A stretch of 63,948 nucleotides of DNA from Acidimicrobiaceae bacterium (GCA_027355725.1 DAIEHI010000054.1:1-63948); one strand, 5' to 3'; counted from the stretch's first letter, positions 26,348 through 36,611 are shown. The notes: a model not told the origin generated them from the sequence alone. Made by a program: numbers and translations.

Positions 26348-27142
26348 TCAGTGAGGTGGGTTGTCTAGGTGCATCACCCACGACGCGGGGCGCTTTTCCA
26401 AGAAGGCGGTCATCCCCTCGCGCGCGGCCTCACTCGCGAACAACGTCGCCGACAACTGGGTCGTCCAGGCGAACGCTTCCTCGACGGGCATGGTGGTCAC
26501 GGTGGTCGTGAGCAGCTTCGCGGTCGCAATCGCCGTGGGTTCGCCCGCCAGGATGTCGTTCACGATCGCACTGACCACGGCGTCGAGATCCTCGCCTGAG
26601 GCGACGTGGTTGATGAGACCGAGGCGCGCGGCTTCCTCGGCGCTGAAGCGGTGCCCCCGCAGGAACGCCTCACGGGCGTCACCGAGGCGCATCTTGGGTA
26701 GACACACCACCGAGATCATCGCGGGAGCCACGCCAATTCGCACCTCGCTGAAGCCGAAGAGCGCCGAGTCCAGCGCGACTGATATGTCCATCACCGCCGC
26801 GAGGCCAACGCCGCCCGCGACGCAGTGCCCATTGATCCGCCCAATGAACGGCAGTCGCGAGTGGCGAATACGTTCCAAGAGCGTGCTCAGTTCAACGGGC
26901 GCCTGAGGTTCTGGAGACGACGTGTCCTTCGTCGAAGATCGTTCAGCGAGATTCGCTCCAGCACAAAAGACCTTGCCCCGATTGGTGACGACGACCACAC
27001 GCACTGCTCGATCACTCTCGGCGACATCAATGGCGTCTATGAATTCACGAAGCATCTGCTGGCTGAGGGCGTTGCGGTGATCCTGGTCGTCGAGCGTGAG
27101 GGTCATGACTCCCTGGGCGATGGAGGTGTCGATGATGTTCAC
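26348..27142 (-). CDS. enoyl-CoA hydratase/isomerase family protein
   Basis: A 264-residue crotonase-fold enzyme. HRNALSQQML and VFCAGANLAERS carry the oxyanion-hole backbone, and GHCVAGGVGLAAVMDISVA forms the second part of the CoA site; the Glu usual at the catalytic site is visible at FGFSEVRIGVAPAMI. The GTG start overlaps the previous stop by GTGA. As the last gene of the carboxylase/AtuA operon it may hydrate a methylglutaconyl- or isohexenylglutaconyl-type CoA ester; that is inferred from context. Confidence 0.88.
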   Translation of the reverse strand: MNIIDTSIAQGVMTLTLDDQDHRNALSQQMLREFIDAIDVAESDRAVRVVVVTNRGKVFCAGANLAERSSTKDTSSPEPQAPVELSTLLERIRHSRLPFIGRINGHCVAGGVGLAAVMDISVALDSALFGFSEVRIGVAPAMISVVCLPKMRLGDAREAFLRGHRFSAEEAARLGLINHVASGEDLDAVVSAIVNDILAGEPTAIATAKLLTTTVTTMPVEEAFAWTTQLSATLFASEAAREGMTAFLEKRPASWVMHLDNPPH

Positions 27143-27933
27143 GTGGAACCTCGGCTCGCGGGACCCAAGGTGGCACCCCCGGCGAACGCTTGGGCGCGAA
27201 GCATCCAGTGACGACCCAGTTCGCCCGTGACGAGCGAGGTGTCGTCGAGATGGCGACGTTGGCTCACCACGAGACAGAAGTCCTCCATCGAGCCGGTGAT
27301 GGTGTCCTCACTCGTCTCGTCACCGCGTATCCACGTGGTTCCCGAGGGACTCGTCAGCACCACGCGCACTTCGCCGGGTGGTGGCGTCTCACCTCGCACC
27401 GTGTAGGACCACGTACGCGTGATGAAGCCCAGCTGGGCAATGTGGCGAAGCCGATCAGCCGCGATTCGTCGAATACCAAGCGCATCTGCAACGTCGGTCC
27501 CGTGGGCCCACGCTTCCATGAGACGCGCAGTGAGAAAGGACGTGGCGCTCATCGAGGGTCCGTACCAGGGGACTCGGTCACCGTTGTCGAGGGTGCTCGC
27601 GGCGCGTTCGAGCTCCGCTCGCGCTCGGCGCCAGCTGGCGAGCTGCTCCGGCGCTGGCAGTGCTCGAAATCTCGCGAGCGTGTAGTCATCGAGCCCGCTC
27701 GACACTGCGCCTTCGATGAGTGCGTGAACATGCGCTTGAAAGGCCTCGGGGTCGTCGATGGCGAGGGCGGCCGCGACATCGAAGTAGGTGAGGTGACCGA
27801 TCTGGTCGGCGATGTTCCATCCCTCGCTCGGGGTTGCGAGTAGCCAGCGTTCGTTCGAAAGGGGACTCACGAGCTCATCGAGCGAGCGTTGTTCGGCCAC
27901 GAGATCGGCGCGAACTTCGTCGAGTTCACTCAT
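27139..27933 (-). CDS. TIGR03084-family (mycothiol-dependent enzyme-like) metal-binding protein
   Basis: A 264-residue protein with an N-terminal DinB/MDMPI four-helix fold. Putative metal ligands lie in ADQIGHLTYFD and RLMEAWAHGTDVADAL. A C-terminal SCP2-like part includes GEVRVVLTSPSG. Such proteins occur in mycothiol-producing actinobacteria next to AtuA and acyl-CoA carboxylase genes, as here, with no settled function. The start ATG at 27933 overlaps the end of the AtuA-like gene by 8 nt; longer in-frame extension would sit inside that gene. Confidence 0.82.
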   Translation of the reverse strand: MSELDEVRADLVAEQRSLDELVSPLSNERWLLATPSEGWNIADQIGHLTYFDVAAALAIDDPEAFQAHVHALIEGAVSSGLDDYTLARFRALPAPEQLASWRRARAELERAASTLDNGDRVPWYGPSMSATSFLTARLMEAWAHGTDVADALGIRRIAADRLRHIAQLGFITRTWSYTVRGETPPPGEVRVVLTSPSGTTWIRGDETSEDTITGSMEDFCLVVSQRRHLDDTSLVTGELGRHWMLRAQAFAGGATLGPASRGST

Positions 27934-29695
27934 GGTTGTCCAAGAGTGCATTCGGGATTTGAACGTAGCGACTGCGCAGCCACTCACCCAGACCCTTCGC
28001 TTGGGCGTCTTGGCGCGTCGAAGCGGCGACACCTTCTTCGAGCAGGTCATGGATGACGAAGTTAAGCGAGCGAAGTCCCGGTAATCGGTACCGATCGACC
28101 CTGAGTGGCGCAGTCTCTGGTAGGAGGCGCTTTAGTTCGTCCACGCTCAAGAACGCATCGAGCCAGGCCCACGCTTGGTCACTTCGAGCAAAGATCCCCA
28201 CGTTGGCGTTACCGCCCTTGTCGCCCGAGCGAGCACCGAAGACTCGACCGAGCGGCGCGAGTGTCGTTGGTCCCGTTGGCACTGATGCACCGGGACCGGG
28301 CTCGGGGGTGACGTTGACGGAACCGGGTGGCGCCACCGAGTCGATTACGGTTCGCGCCCCGCCTCTCAGCACCACGTGCTGGGGAACGAGGTCGGCGGGC
28401 ACAACGGCGGGTCGATAGACCCCAAAGGGCGTGCCCGCTGACGGACTCCCGCCGACGATGAAGAATCCCGGTGCACTCGAGAGCGCTATCTCGACCACGG
28501 CGTCAGCGAGTGCGCGGCCGACCTTTCGTTCGTCGTGGTCTTTGATCGAGATCCGCCAGATCGCGACCGCCTCTTCGTTGGTCGAGGGGTCGGGCTTGTC
28601 GGTGCGGATCAGGCGGGTGGTCACACTCTCGAAGTCGTCGCGGCCATAGGGGCAGGCCACCCAAAAGGCGTCTTCGACGAGGCGCGCCTTCTCTTCGATG
28701 TCGAGTCCCGTCAGTGCCACGTTGAGGTCCTTGCGGTAGCCACCGATCTCGTTCATGGCGACCTTGAGGGTGCTCGGAGGTGGCTCACCCTTGACGTTAG
28801 AGATACGAACCCGGTCCGCAGCGACCTGGTCGAGTCGAATGGTGTCAAAGCGAGCAGAGACGTCGGGACCGAGGTACGTGGGGCTCGCGATCTCATAGAG
28901 GAGCTGGGAGGTCACCGTGCCAATGGAGACTTCGCCACCCGTGCCGTCGTGCTTGCCGACCACTGACGTGCCGTCCTCGGCGATCTCCACCCACGGGAAT
29001 CCCACTCGCGCCATCCCGGGTACCTCATTGAAGAATGAGTAGTTGCCCCCAGTGACCTGGGTGCCGCACTCGATGACGTGCCCCGCGACCACGGCGCCCG
29101 CGAGAGCGTCCCAGTTGTCGCGCGACCAACCGTGATGCCACGCGGCCGGACCACAGACGATCGCCGCATCGGTCACGCGTCCGGTGATCACGATGTCCGC
29201 ACCGAGGCTGAGCGCCTCGACAATCCCAAAGCAGCCGAGATAGGCGTTGGCGGTGATGAAGCGAGAGACGTCACCCACCGCCTCGCCGGTTTCGAAGTGT
29301 GAGAGATCGATGCCGGCGCGTTGTAGTTCTTCGAGCCGCGCGAGCAGGTCGTCACCATTCACGTACGCAATGCGTGGCGAGAGTCCGAGTTTGTCGCCCA
29401 CCTGAGCGATGGCTTCTGCACAGTGTTCGGGGTCGAGGCCGCCCGCGTTCGAGACGACTTTGATGCCTCGATCAAGACAGGTCCCCATGACCTGCTCCAT
29501 CTGGGCGACGAAGCTCTTGGCGTATCCACCTCCGGGGTTCTTTGCGCGAGAGCGCGCGAGGATGAGCATCGTGAGCTCGGCCAACCAGTCGCCGGTGAGG
29601 ACGTCTATGGGACCACCCTCGACCATCTCTTTTGCTGCAGAGAGTCGATCCCCATAAAAGCCAGAGCAATTGGCGATACGGATGGGAGAGGTCAT
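27926..29695 (-). CDS. acyclic terpene utilisation AtuA-family protein
   Basis: A 589-residue protein beginning IRIANCSGFYGDRLSAA with VLTGDWLAELTMLIL, matching the AtuA/DUF1446 family. The main domain spans about residues 5-450. A C-terminal AtuA-like ferredoxin-fold part (about 475-575) holds RVFGARSGDKGGNANVG. AtuA is required for citronellol and geraniol degradation in Pseudomonas but its reaction is unknown. Here it is sandwiched between the biotin carboxylase and TIGR03084 genes with overlapping ends. Confidence 0.88.
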   Translation of the reverse strand: MTSPIRIANCSGFYGDRLSAAKEMVEGGPIDVLTGDWLAELTMLILARSRAKNPGGGYAKSFVAQMEQVMGTCLDRGIKVVSNAGGLDPEHCAEAIAQVGDKLGLSPRIAYVNGDDLLARLEELQRAGIDLSHFETGEAVGDVSRFITANAYLGCFGIVEALSLGADIVITGRVTDAAIVCGPAAWHHGWSRDNWDALAGAVVAGHVIECGTQVTGGNYSFFNEVPGMARVGFPWVEIAEDGTSVVGKHDGTGGEVSIGTVTSQLLYEIASPTYLGPDVSARFDTIRLDQVAADRVRISNVKGEPPPSTLKVAMNEIGGYRKDLNVALTGLDIEEKARLVEDAFWVACPYGRDDFESVTTRLIRTDKPDPSTNEEAVAIWRISIKDHDERKVGRALADAVVEIALSSAPGFFIVGGSPSAGTPFGVYRPAVVPADLVPQHVVLRGGARTVIDSVAPPGSVNVTPEPGPGASVPTGPTTLAPLGRVFGARSGDKGGNANVGIFARSDQAWAWLDAFLSVDELKRLLPETAPLRVDRYRLPGLRSLNFVIHDLLEEGVAASTRQDAQAKGLGEWLRSRYVQIPNALLDNHE

Positions 29696-31650
29696 GACGG
29701 CTCCTCGCTGTCGTTGGTCACCTCATCATCGGGTTCGATCGTGAGCAGCGGCTCGCCGTTTTCGACCTGTTGGTTCGCTGCGACGAGCACGCTGCTGACC
29801 ATGCCCGCCCTCGGGGCGACGATGACGTGCTCCATCTTCATTGCCTCCATCACCATGAGCGTGTGGCCGACGTCAACGTGTTGGCCGACCTCAACGCGAA
29901 CGTCAATAATCACCCCGGGCATCGGCGCGTTGAGACCGCCGATCGCTGCCTCGACCCCGGGTACGACAAAGCGCGGCTCAACGTTGAAGCGCGCCGTCCC
30001 ACGTGGGGTCTGGATCATGAGTGCGTCACCCGAGTGTGTTACTCGTGACGTGGCGCGCCGGTCGTTGAGCTCAACGTCGATGTCGCACTCGCTCCAGTGA
30101 TACACACGCGCGAGCCCGACCTCACCCACCTTGAAGGACCCATCGCGCAACGAGTGGTACGCGACGTTGATCGACTGGTCGTTCCAGCGAAGAGTGACGC
30201 TCTGGCTAGGCAGTCGGGCATTGCGCCATCCGCTTGGAATGTCCGCGAGTACCGGTGCGTGAGCACGGTTGCGACCCTGGAGCCACAAGGCTGCGGCGGT
30301 CGCGGCCCAGGTGAGCTCCTCGGGGCTCAGTTGTAGTGAGCGCGCTGGCTGGTAACGCTCGATGAAGTCCGTTGTCGTGTCGCCCGCGAGGAACCCAGGG
30401 TGTCGAAGGGTGGCGGCGAGGAAGTCAACGTTGGTGCTCACACCGCCAATGTGCAGTCGTTCGAGCGCGAGCGCCAGGGTCGACGCCGCTTCGACACGCG
30501 TGGGCGCGTGGGCAATCACCTTGGCGAGCAGCGGGTCAAATGCAACACTGACGAGCGAGCCTTGTTCGACGCCGGACTCCCAGCGCACCCAGGGTGAGAA
30601 CGCCGGTTCGAAGGCCACCAGTGTCCCGGTCGCGGGCAGGAAGCCTGCACTCGGATCCTCCGCACACAGACGTACCTCTATAGCGTGACCGTCGAATTCA
30701 ATGTCGTCTTGGTCGTAGCCGAGCGGCTGATCCATGGCAATGCGCAACTGCTCACGAACCAGGTCGACGCCGGTGACGGCTTCGGTGACGGGGTGCTCAA
30801 CTTGCAGTCGCGTGTTCACCTCGAGAAAGAAGAACTCGCGAGAATCATCGTCGACGAGGAACTCAACGGTGCCCGCCGAGTCGTAGCCAATGGCCTTGGC
30901 GAGATCGAGCGCCGCGTCGCCCATGGCTCGGCGCATTTGTTCATCGACAATCGTCGACGGCGATTCTTCGATCAGCTTTTGATGGCGGCGTTGGATCGAG
31001 CACTCACGCTCGCCCAGGTGCACGAGGTTGCCGTGGTGGTCACCGAGGATTTGGATCTCAACGTGACGCGATGCGGCGACGTAACGTTCGAGAAAGACCC
31101 GATCATCACCGAACCCGCTCTGGGCCTCTCGCCGGGCTGCGGCCACTGCTTCATCGAGTTGCGAAGGGTCATGGACAATACGCATGCCCTTGCCGCCGCC
31201 GCCCGCGGCGGCCTTGATCATGAGTGGATAGCCAATGTCGTCGGCGTTCGAAGGATCGTTGCTCGAGGTCAAGATGGGCACCCCGGCGGCCTGGGCCAAC
31301 TTCTTCGCTTCGAGTTTGTCGCCCATGGCTGCGATGATCTGAGGTGAGGGTCCAACCCAGATCAGGCCCGCCGCCTGCACCTGGGCGGCGAAGTCCGCGT
31401 TCTCTGAAAGAAAACCGTAACCCGGATGAATGGCCTCAGCGCCGGAGCGTCTCGCAGCTTCGATGATGGCTGCGCCGTCGAGGTAACCGGTCTCAAGGCA
31501 CAGGGCCTCATCACATTCACTGATAAACGCAGCACCGGCGTCGGCGCGCGTGTAGACGCCTATTGATCGCAGCCCCATTTCGTTGGCGCCGCGAATGATG
31601 CGCCGCGCGATCTCGCCGCGGTTCGCAATGAGCACGGTGGAGAACGTCAT
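29692..31650 (-). CDS. biotin-dependent acyl-CoA carboxylase, alpha subunit (biotin carboxylase + carrier)
   Basis: A 652-residue subunit. Biotin carboxylase spans residues 1 to about 450 (FSTVLIANRGEIARRIIRG at the start; GGGGKGMRIV for ATP; FFLEVNTRLQVEHPVTEAVTG for the active site). The biotin carrier domain is at the C-terminus with EAMKMEHVI, Lys being the biotin site. It carboxylates the carrier with bicarbonate and ATP; the partner beta subunit is the preceding gene. Substrate candidates are geranyl-, methylcrotonyl- or another acyl-CoA, the AtuA neighbour favouring a terpene or branched acid. Confidence 0.92.
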   Translation of the reverse strand: MTFSTVLIANRGEIARRIIRGANEMGLRSIGVYTRADAGAAFISECDEALCLETGYLDGAAIIEAARRSGAEAIHPGYGFLSENADFAAQVQAAGLIWVGPSPQIIAAMGDKLEAKKLAQAAGVPILTSSNDPSNADDIGYPLMIKAAAGGGGKGMRIVHDPSQLDEAVAAARREAQSGFGDDRVFLERYVAASRHVEIQILGDHHGNLVHLGERECSIQRRHQKLIEESPSTIVDEQMRRAMGDAALDLAKAIGYDSAGTVEFLVDDDSREFFFLEVNTRLQVEHPVTEAVTGVDLVREQLRIAMDQPLGYDQDDIEFDGHAIEVRLCAEDPSAGFLPATGTLVAFEPAFSPWVRWESGVEQGSLVSVAFDPLLAKVIAHAPTRVEAASTLALALERLHIGGVSTNVDFLAATLRHPGFLAGDTTTDFIERYQPARSLQLSPEELTWAATAAALWLQGRNRAHAPVLADIPSGWRNARLPSQSVTLRWNDQSINVAYHSLRDGSFKVGEVGLARVYHWSECDIDVELNDRRATSRVTHSGDALMIQTPRGTARFNVEPRFVVPGVEAAIGGLNAPMPGVIIDVRVEVGQHVDVGHTLMVMEAMKMEHVIVAPRAGMVSSVLVAANQQVENGEPLLTIEPDDEVTNDSEEPS

Positions 31651-33284
31651 AGGCGAAACACGCCGTAACTGGTCGATCCCTCAATGGGGCGACTTCGAAC
31701 CACCGAGAGGCACATCGCGAGCACCGTGCGCGTGTCGCGAGGATCGATGATCCCGTCGTCACTGATCGCGCCGGTGGCGGCGAGGGCGAGTGAGCCCTTC
31801 TCCTGGGCCTCTTCGACCATGGCCACGATCTTTCGATCCTCTTCCTCGTCGAAGGGCTCGCCCTTTCTCGCCGCCTGACCCCGACGCACCTGGGACATGA
31901 CGCCGGCGATCTGCTTGGGACCCATCACCGCAATCTTCGCGGTCGGCCACAAGAAGGTGAATCGATTACCGAACGCGCGACCCGACATCCCGTAGGTGCC
32001 CGCGCCGTAGGAGGAACCGACGATGACCGTGAGGTGGGGCACGTTCGAATTCGCCACCGCGTTCAGCATCTGGGAACCCTTCTTGATGATGCCCTCGGCC
32101 TCAGCGTCCTTTCCCACCATGTAGCCAGTGATGTTCTGTAAGAACACGAGTGGGACGTCGATCTGGTTGCAGAGCTGGATGAACTGTCCAGCCTTCTCCG
32201 CGGCGTGGGGGTAGATGACACCGTTGTTGCCGAGGATGCCCACGGGGTACCCGTGGATACTCGCCCATCCGCAGATCATCGTGCTCGCGTATCGCGTCTT
32301 GAACTCCTCGAAGCGCGAGCCGTCGACGACACGCGCGATGATGTCGCGTACGTCAACGGCCTGGCGAAGGTCGCGCGCCACGATACCGAGGAGTTGTTCG
32401 GGGTCGTAGATCGGCTCGTCACTGGTGAGTGAAGGTCCGGGTCCGCGCTTTCTCCAGTTGAGGTGGGACACGACTTCTCGGCACATGCGGATTGCCTGCA
32501 TCTCGTCTTCGGCGAAGTAGTCGCCGAGTCCCGAAATCTCGGCGTGCATCTGGGCGCCGCCGAGGGTCTCGTCATCGGACTCCTCACCAGTCGCCATCTT
32601 GACGAGTGGGGGACCGGCGAGAAAGACCTTCGACTGGTCTTTTACGACGATGTTGTAATCCGACAGTCCTGGTTGGTAGGCACCACCCGCGGTTGACGAG
32701 CCAAAGACCACGCAGACCGTCGGGACACGCATCTTGGAGAGTTCGATCAGGTCATAGAAGAAACGGCCGCTTTCGGCGAAGTGGCTGGTGTGCATGCGTC
32801 CGCCGCCGCCACCACCCACTCGTAGGTCCGCGCCCGCGGATTCCACGAAACTGACGTAGGGGATCTGGTTGTCGCGAGCGATCTCGAGTGCCCTCTCCCA
32901 TTTCTTCGCGGAGTATGCGGTGAGCGCACCTCCCAACACTGTTGGGTCATTGGCCATCACGACGCACTCGGTGCCGGCGATGACGCCGATGCCGACGATC
33001 ATCCCGCCACCGAGCGTGTAGTCCGAGTCGTAGCCCGCGAGGGCGGAGATCTCGAGAAATGGCGTGTCGGGATCGAGCACGAGGGCGATTCGTTCGCGAA
33101 CGGGGAGCTTGCCTCTCGAGCGCAAGCGCTCCATGGCCTTCTCGCCACCGCCCGCCTCGGCTTCGTCGAGCAGCCCGTCGATCACCGAGAGTTGTTCGAG
33201 CATGTCAGTACGGTTCTTGTGGAATTGCTCGGAGGTGACATCGAGCGAAGAAGGCAGTGGCGGCGCGAGCAGAACTTGCTTCAT
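31647..33284 (-). CDS. acyl-CoA carboxylase, beta (carboxyltransferase) subunit
   Basis: A 545-residue carboxyltransferase of the MCC/GCC/PCC type. N-terminal half: RSRGKLPVRERIALVLDP, then FVESAGADLRVGGGGGG and GSSTAGGAYQPGLSDY. C-terminal half: GILGNNGVIYPHAAEKAGQF and GSSYGAGTYGMSGRAF, the latter a methylcrotonyl/geranyl-CoA carboxylase-like signature. It is the first gene of the five-gene minus-strand operon, read from a promoter in the 164-nt gap shared with rpiB, and its stop overlaps the alpha-subunit start by 4 nt. Confidence 0.92.
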   Translation of the reverse strand: MKQVLLAPPLPSSLDVTSEQFHKNRTDMLEQLSVIDGLLDEAEAGGGEKAMERLRSRGKLPVRERIALVLDPDTPFLEISALAGYDSDYTLGGGMIVGIGVIAGTECVVMANDPTVLGGALTAYSAKKWERALEIARDNQIPYVSFVESAGADLRVGGGGGGRMHTSHFAESGRFFYDLIELSKMRVPTVCVVFGSSTAGGAYQPGLSDYNIVVKDQSKVFLAGPPLVKMATGEESDDETLGGAQMHAEISGLGDYFAEDEMQAIRMCREVVSHLNWRKRGPGPSLTSDEPIYDPEQLLGIVARDLRQAVDVRDIIARVVDGSRFEEFKTRYASTMICGWASIHGYPVGILGNNGVIYPHAAEKAGQFIQLCNQIDVPLVFLQNITGYMVGKDAEAEGIIKKGSQMLNAVANSNVPHLTVIVGSSYGAGTYGMSGRAFGNRFTFLWPTAKIAVMGPKQIAGVMSQVRRGQAARKGEPFDEEEDRKIVAMVEEAQEKGSLALAATGAISDDGIIDPRDTRTVLAMCLSVVRSRPIEGSTSYGVFRL

Positions 33285-33448
33285 GTGCTGATACTAGTTA
33301 CCGGCCAGTTACCCGTCGGGCCCGGGTGATCAGGCGCTGAAGGTGCTCAACGCGCCACTACCGCACAACCATGGGCGCTCGAGCATCAACGCGGACTCGA
33401 ACTCGCGCGGCTTGGGTCAGCGGGGATGCGGCCAGTAGGGTGGTGTCA

Positions 33449-33901
33449 ATGCGTATTGCCCTTGGATCTGATCACGCGGGGTACGACCTCAAGGCGCTCT
33501 TGGCCGTGACGCTCGAACAGTGGGGCCACGACGTGCTCGACCTCGGCACGGGCAATGCCACGGATTCGGTTGATTATCCCGACTTTGGTGCAGCCGTCGG
33601 GCGTGCCGTGGCGTCGGGCGAGACAGCCCTCGGCGTTGCCGTGTGCGGTTCGGGTATCGGCATCTCGATCGCGGCGAACAAAGTGCCCGGCGTTCGCGCC
33701 GCACTCGTGCACGACGTCACATCTGCACACCTCGCGCGCGAACACAACCACGCCAACGTCTTGTGCATGGGTTCTCGCCTCATTGGTCCCTCGGTGGCCA
33801 TCGAGGCGCTCGAGGCGTGGCTGAAGGCAACGCCCGGTGAGGGTCGTCACGTGGGTCGTGTCCAAAAGTTGAGCGAGCTCGACGAGCACGCGATTCACTA
33901 A
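33449..33901 (+). CDS. rpiB: ribose-5-phosphate isomerase B
   Basis: A 150-residue RpiB/LacAB sugar isomerase of the pentose phosphate pathway. It begins [28 protein letters not shown] contains the catalytic Cys and the anion-binding loop, and [21 protein letters not shown] is conserved. The ATG at 33449 fits the family start; the longer in-frame frame from 33371 has no similarity. glyA follows 16 nt later. Confidence 0.94.
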   Translation: MRIALGSDHAGYDLKALLAVTLEQWGHDVLDLGTGNATDSVDYPDFGAAVGRAVASGETALGVAVCGSGIGISIAANKVPGVRAALVHDVTSAHLAREHNHANVLCMGSRLIGPSVAIEALEAWLKATPGEGRHVGRVQKLSELDEHAIH

Positions 33902-33917
33902 GAAAGGTACTTTGACC

Positions 33918-35207
33918 GTGGGTTCTTCCCCCTTTGACAGTTGGATCACCAATGACGAGGAGCTCACGACGCTCCTTCGCCAAGAGTGGGATCGACAGAC
34001 CTCGACGCTGCAGTTGATCGCGAGTGAGAACTTCGCGTCACCCGCGGTCATGGCCGCAACGGGATCGATCCTCACGAACAAGTACGCCGAGGGCTACCCG
34101 GGTCGTCGCTACTACGGTGGTAATCAGATCGTTGACGAGGTCGAAGATCTCGCACGGCGACGACTGAGCGCACTCTTTGGCTCTGACCACGCCAACGTCC
34201 AGCCCCACAGTGGGGCCAACGCCAATGTCGCGGTGTATCAGGCACTGCTCGAGGCGGGCGACACGATCCTGGCCATGCGACTGGATCAGGGCGGTCACTT
34301 GACCCACGGTTCGCCGGCGTCAATGACCTCCAAGGTTTGGAACTTCGTCTCGTATGGCGTGACGCCGCGTTGCGATGATCCTGAGGCGCCGGGCGAACTC
34401 ATTGACTTTGACAATGTTCGCGACCTCGCCTTGCAGCACCGGCCCAAGTTGATCGTCGCGGGAGCGACCGCGTACGCGCGACGCATCGATCCGGCACCAT
34501 TTCGTGAGATCGCCGACGAGGTCGGAGCCATGTTGATGTTCGACTCGGCGCACGTCGCGGGTCTCATCGCGGGTGGCTCGCATCCCAATCCTGTGCCCTA
34601 CGCCGACGTTGTCACCTTCACGACCCACAAGACCTTGCGTGGTCCGCGCGGTGGTGCGATCCTTTGTCGAGACGAGTACGCCAAGAAGATCGATTCAGCC
34701 GTCTTCCCAGGTCAGCAGGGTGGACCTCTCGAACACGCGATCGCCGCGAAGGCTGTGGCTTTCAAAGAGGCCGCACAACCGAGTTTCTCTGCGTACACCG
34801 ACCAAGTGGTGAAGAACTCCATTGCCTTCGCCGACGCACTCGCGCGCGAGGGTTTTCGCATTGTCTCGGGTGGCACCGAGAACCACATGGTGCTACTCGA
34901 CCTTCGCGACTTCGACGCTGAACTGACTGGCAAAGTGGCACAAGAGGTGCTCGACCGCGCGGGCATCACCACCAACCGCAACACCATCCCCGACGACCCG
35001 CGCAGTGCGTTCATCACATCGGGCTTGCGCGTCGGAACCGCGGCAGAGACAACCGCGGGACTGCGTGAAGGCGAGTTCGCAACGGTGGCTTCGCTGATGG
35101 CAACGGCCCTGCGAGAGCGCGACGACGACGCGGCACTCGATCGCGTGCGAAAGGAAGTCGCCACACTGTGTGGCGCCTTCAACCCGTACGCCACTTTCAC
35201 GAAATAG
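33918..35207 (+). CDS. glyA: serine hydroxymethyltransferase
   Basis: A 429-residue PLP enzyme interconverting serine and glycine with tetrahydrofolate. [16 protein letters not shown] at the start, YPGRRYYGG, and the PLP lysine in [16 protein letters not shown] are all present. The ribosome site AAGAAAGG (33900-33907) lies 4 nt before a TTG at 33912 and 10 nt before the GTG at 33918; either could be used. It directly precedes the sugar-phosphate transferase gene. Confidence 0.95.
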   Translation: MGSSPFDSWITNDEELTTLLRQEWDRQTSTLQLIASENFASPAVMAATGSILTNKYAEGYPGRRYYGGNQIVDEVEDLARRRLSALFGSDHANVQPHSGANANVAVYQALLEAGDTILAMRLDQGGHLTHGSPASMTSKVWNFVSYGVTPRCDDPEAPGELIDFDNVRDLALQHRPKLIVAGATAYARRIDPAPFREIADEVGAMLMFDSAHVAGLIAGGSHPNPVPYADVVTFTTHKTLRGPRGGAILCRDEYAKKIDSAVFPGQQGGPLEHAIAAKAVAFKEAAQPSFSAYTDQVVKNSIAFADALAREGFRIVSGGTENHMVLLDLRDFDAELTGKVAQEVLDRAGITTNRNTIPDDPRSAFITSGLRVGTAAETTAGLREGEFATVASLMATALRERDDDAALDRVRKEVATLCGAFNPYATFTK

Positions 35208-35210
35208 TCC

Positions 35211-36353
35211 ATGGGCAACATCGCCTCGTATGCCGCGGTGATGCTCGTCGGGGCGATCGTAACGCTCGTGGCCAATCGGCCGGCGAGGACCATCTCGCTA
35301 CGACTGGGCTACAGCGCGCAACCCGACGAACGAAAAGTCCACACCAACGTGACGCCCTATGGCGGGGGAGCCGCGATGCTGGTCGGGTTCTGCATTGCGC
35401 TGTTGGCGGCGTTTGCGATACCGTCGCTTCGCTCCATCATCACTTCATCACACGAGATGATCGGCGTGCTGCTCGCGACCGGGGTGATCTTCGTCGTAGG
35501 CGTGATCGACGACTTTCGAGAGATGAGCGCTCCGGCGAAGGTCGCCGGACAATTTCTCGCGGCGTCGGTGCTCTACCTGAGCGGGTGCACCATGTACCAA
35601 TTGAAGTTGCCCTTCGCGGGCTTTGTCGTGCTGGGTCCTTCGATGTTGCCGATCATCACCGCGATATGGGTGTTCACCTTGTCGAACGCGGTCAATCTCA
35701 TCGATGGCCTTGACGGGCTCGCGGGAGGGATCGTGGCGATTGCCTCGGGCACGCTGTGCGTCTACGGACTTCGTCTCGAGGACCTGGGTCTGTTGCCAAC
35801 GACCAACGTGGGACCACTCATCGCCGCGTTGACCTGCGGGATATGTCTCGGGTTCTTGCGCGACAACTTTCATCCGGCGAAGCTCTTCATGGGCGACGCG
35901 GGGGCGCTGATGTTGGGGCTGCTCATGAGCGCCTCGACGATGGTGATCGGGGGGCGAACGCCACCCGCGAGCGGTCAGACGTTCTTCTTCTTCGCCCCTC
36001 TGCTCATCCCCGTGTTCATCCTGGGGGTGCCCCTGCTCGACGCCGTGTGGGCGTTCGCTCGTCGCACTGCATCGGGACAGGGTTTTCACACCCCGGACAA
36101 GAATCACATTCATCACCGACTGATGCGCTTGGGTCACGGGCAACGTCGCACCGTCATCATCTTGTGGTTGTGGACGGCGCTCTTGTGCGGATTCGTTCTC
36201 TTCCCGATCTTCGAGCCGCGGGTGAACGTCTTTATCCCCTTTGGCGTCGCGGTCATGCTCATCGCGCTGTTCACGTGGTTCAGTCCTCTCCTGAACCGCC
36301 CTCAGGGCAAACACGAGGCGAGTGAGTCAAGCGAGCAGGGAGCCAACCGGTGA
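35211..36353 (+). CDS. undecaprenyl-phosphate sugar-1-phosphate transferase (WecA/TagO/MraY family)
   Basis: A 380-residue polytopic transferase that links a nucleotide-sugar phosphate (usually GlcNAc-1-P) to undecaprenyl phosphate. Signatures are YSAQPDERKVHTNVTPYGGG, the catalytic VIDDFREMS (Asp-Asp), NAVNLIDGLDGLAGG and NHIHHRLMRLGHGQRR in the last loop. About ten to eleven membrane helices are apparent. It begins 3 nt after glyA and overlaps the next gene by 4 nt, the usual placement ahead of the ATP synthase operon in actinobacteria. Confidence 0.9.
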   Translation: MGNIASYAAVMLVGAIVTLVANRPARTISLRLGYSAQPDERKVHTNVTPYGGGAAMLVGFCIALLAAFAIPSLRSIITSSHEMIGVLLATGVIFVVGVIDDFREMSAPAKVAGQFLAASVLYLSGCTMYQLKLPFAGFVVLGPSMLPIITAIWVFTLSNAVNLIDGLDGLAGGIVAIASGTLCVYGLRLEDLGLLPTTNVGPLIAALTCGICLGFLRDNFHPAKLFMGDAGALMLGLLMSASTMVIGGRTPPASGQTFFFFAPLLIPVFILGVPLLDAVWAFARRTASGQGFHTPDKNHIHHRLMRLGHGQRRTVIILWLWTALLCGFVLFPIFEPRVNVFIPFGVAVMLIALFTWFSPLLNRPQGKHEASESSEQGANR

Positions 36354-36598
36354 ACGACTCAGACGATGACGCGTCCAGGGGGGAACCAGAAACTCCTGAT
36401 AGGTCGGATCTTCCCGGCGTGGCCGCCTTCGCGGTCATGGGCACCACCATTGCGACCTGCGTCGGCGGCGGCGTCGCACTTGGCATCTGGGCCGACCACG
36501 CCTGGGGCACCGCACCCGCGGGTCTGCTAATCGGGATAGTGTTAGGGACGGTCGCCGCCGTGGTGAGCGTTGTTAAGCAAGTCCGGCGTTTCCTTTAG
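36350..36598 (+). CDS. AtpZ/AtpI-family small membrane protein
   Basis: An 82-residue protein with an acidic soluble N-terminus (residues 1-22) and two membrane helices, the first containing GGGVALGIWADHAWG, typical of AtpZ/AtpI assembly proteins encoded before ATP synthase. The GTG start overlaps the preceding stop (GTGA). It probably aids c-ring assembly or Mg2+ supply; this rests on the family and position. Confidence 0.75.
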   Translation: MNDSDDDASRGEPETPDRSDLPGVAAFAVMGTTIATCVGGGVALGIWADHAWGTAPAGLLIGIVLGTVAAVVSVVKQVRRFL

Positions 36599-36611
36599 AA
36601 ACCCATTGCAC

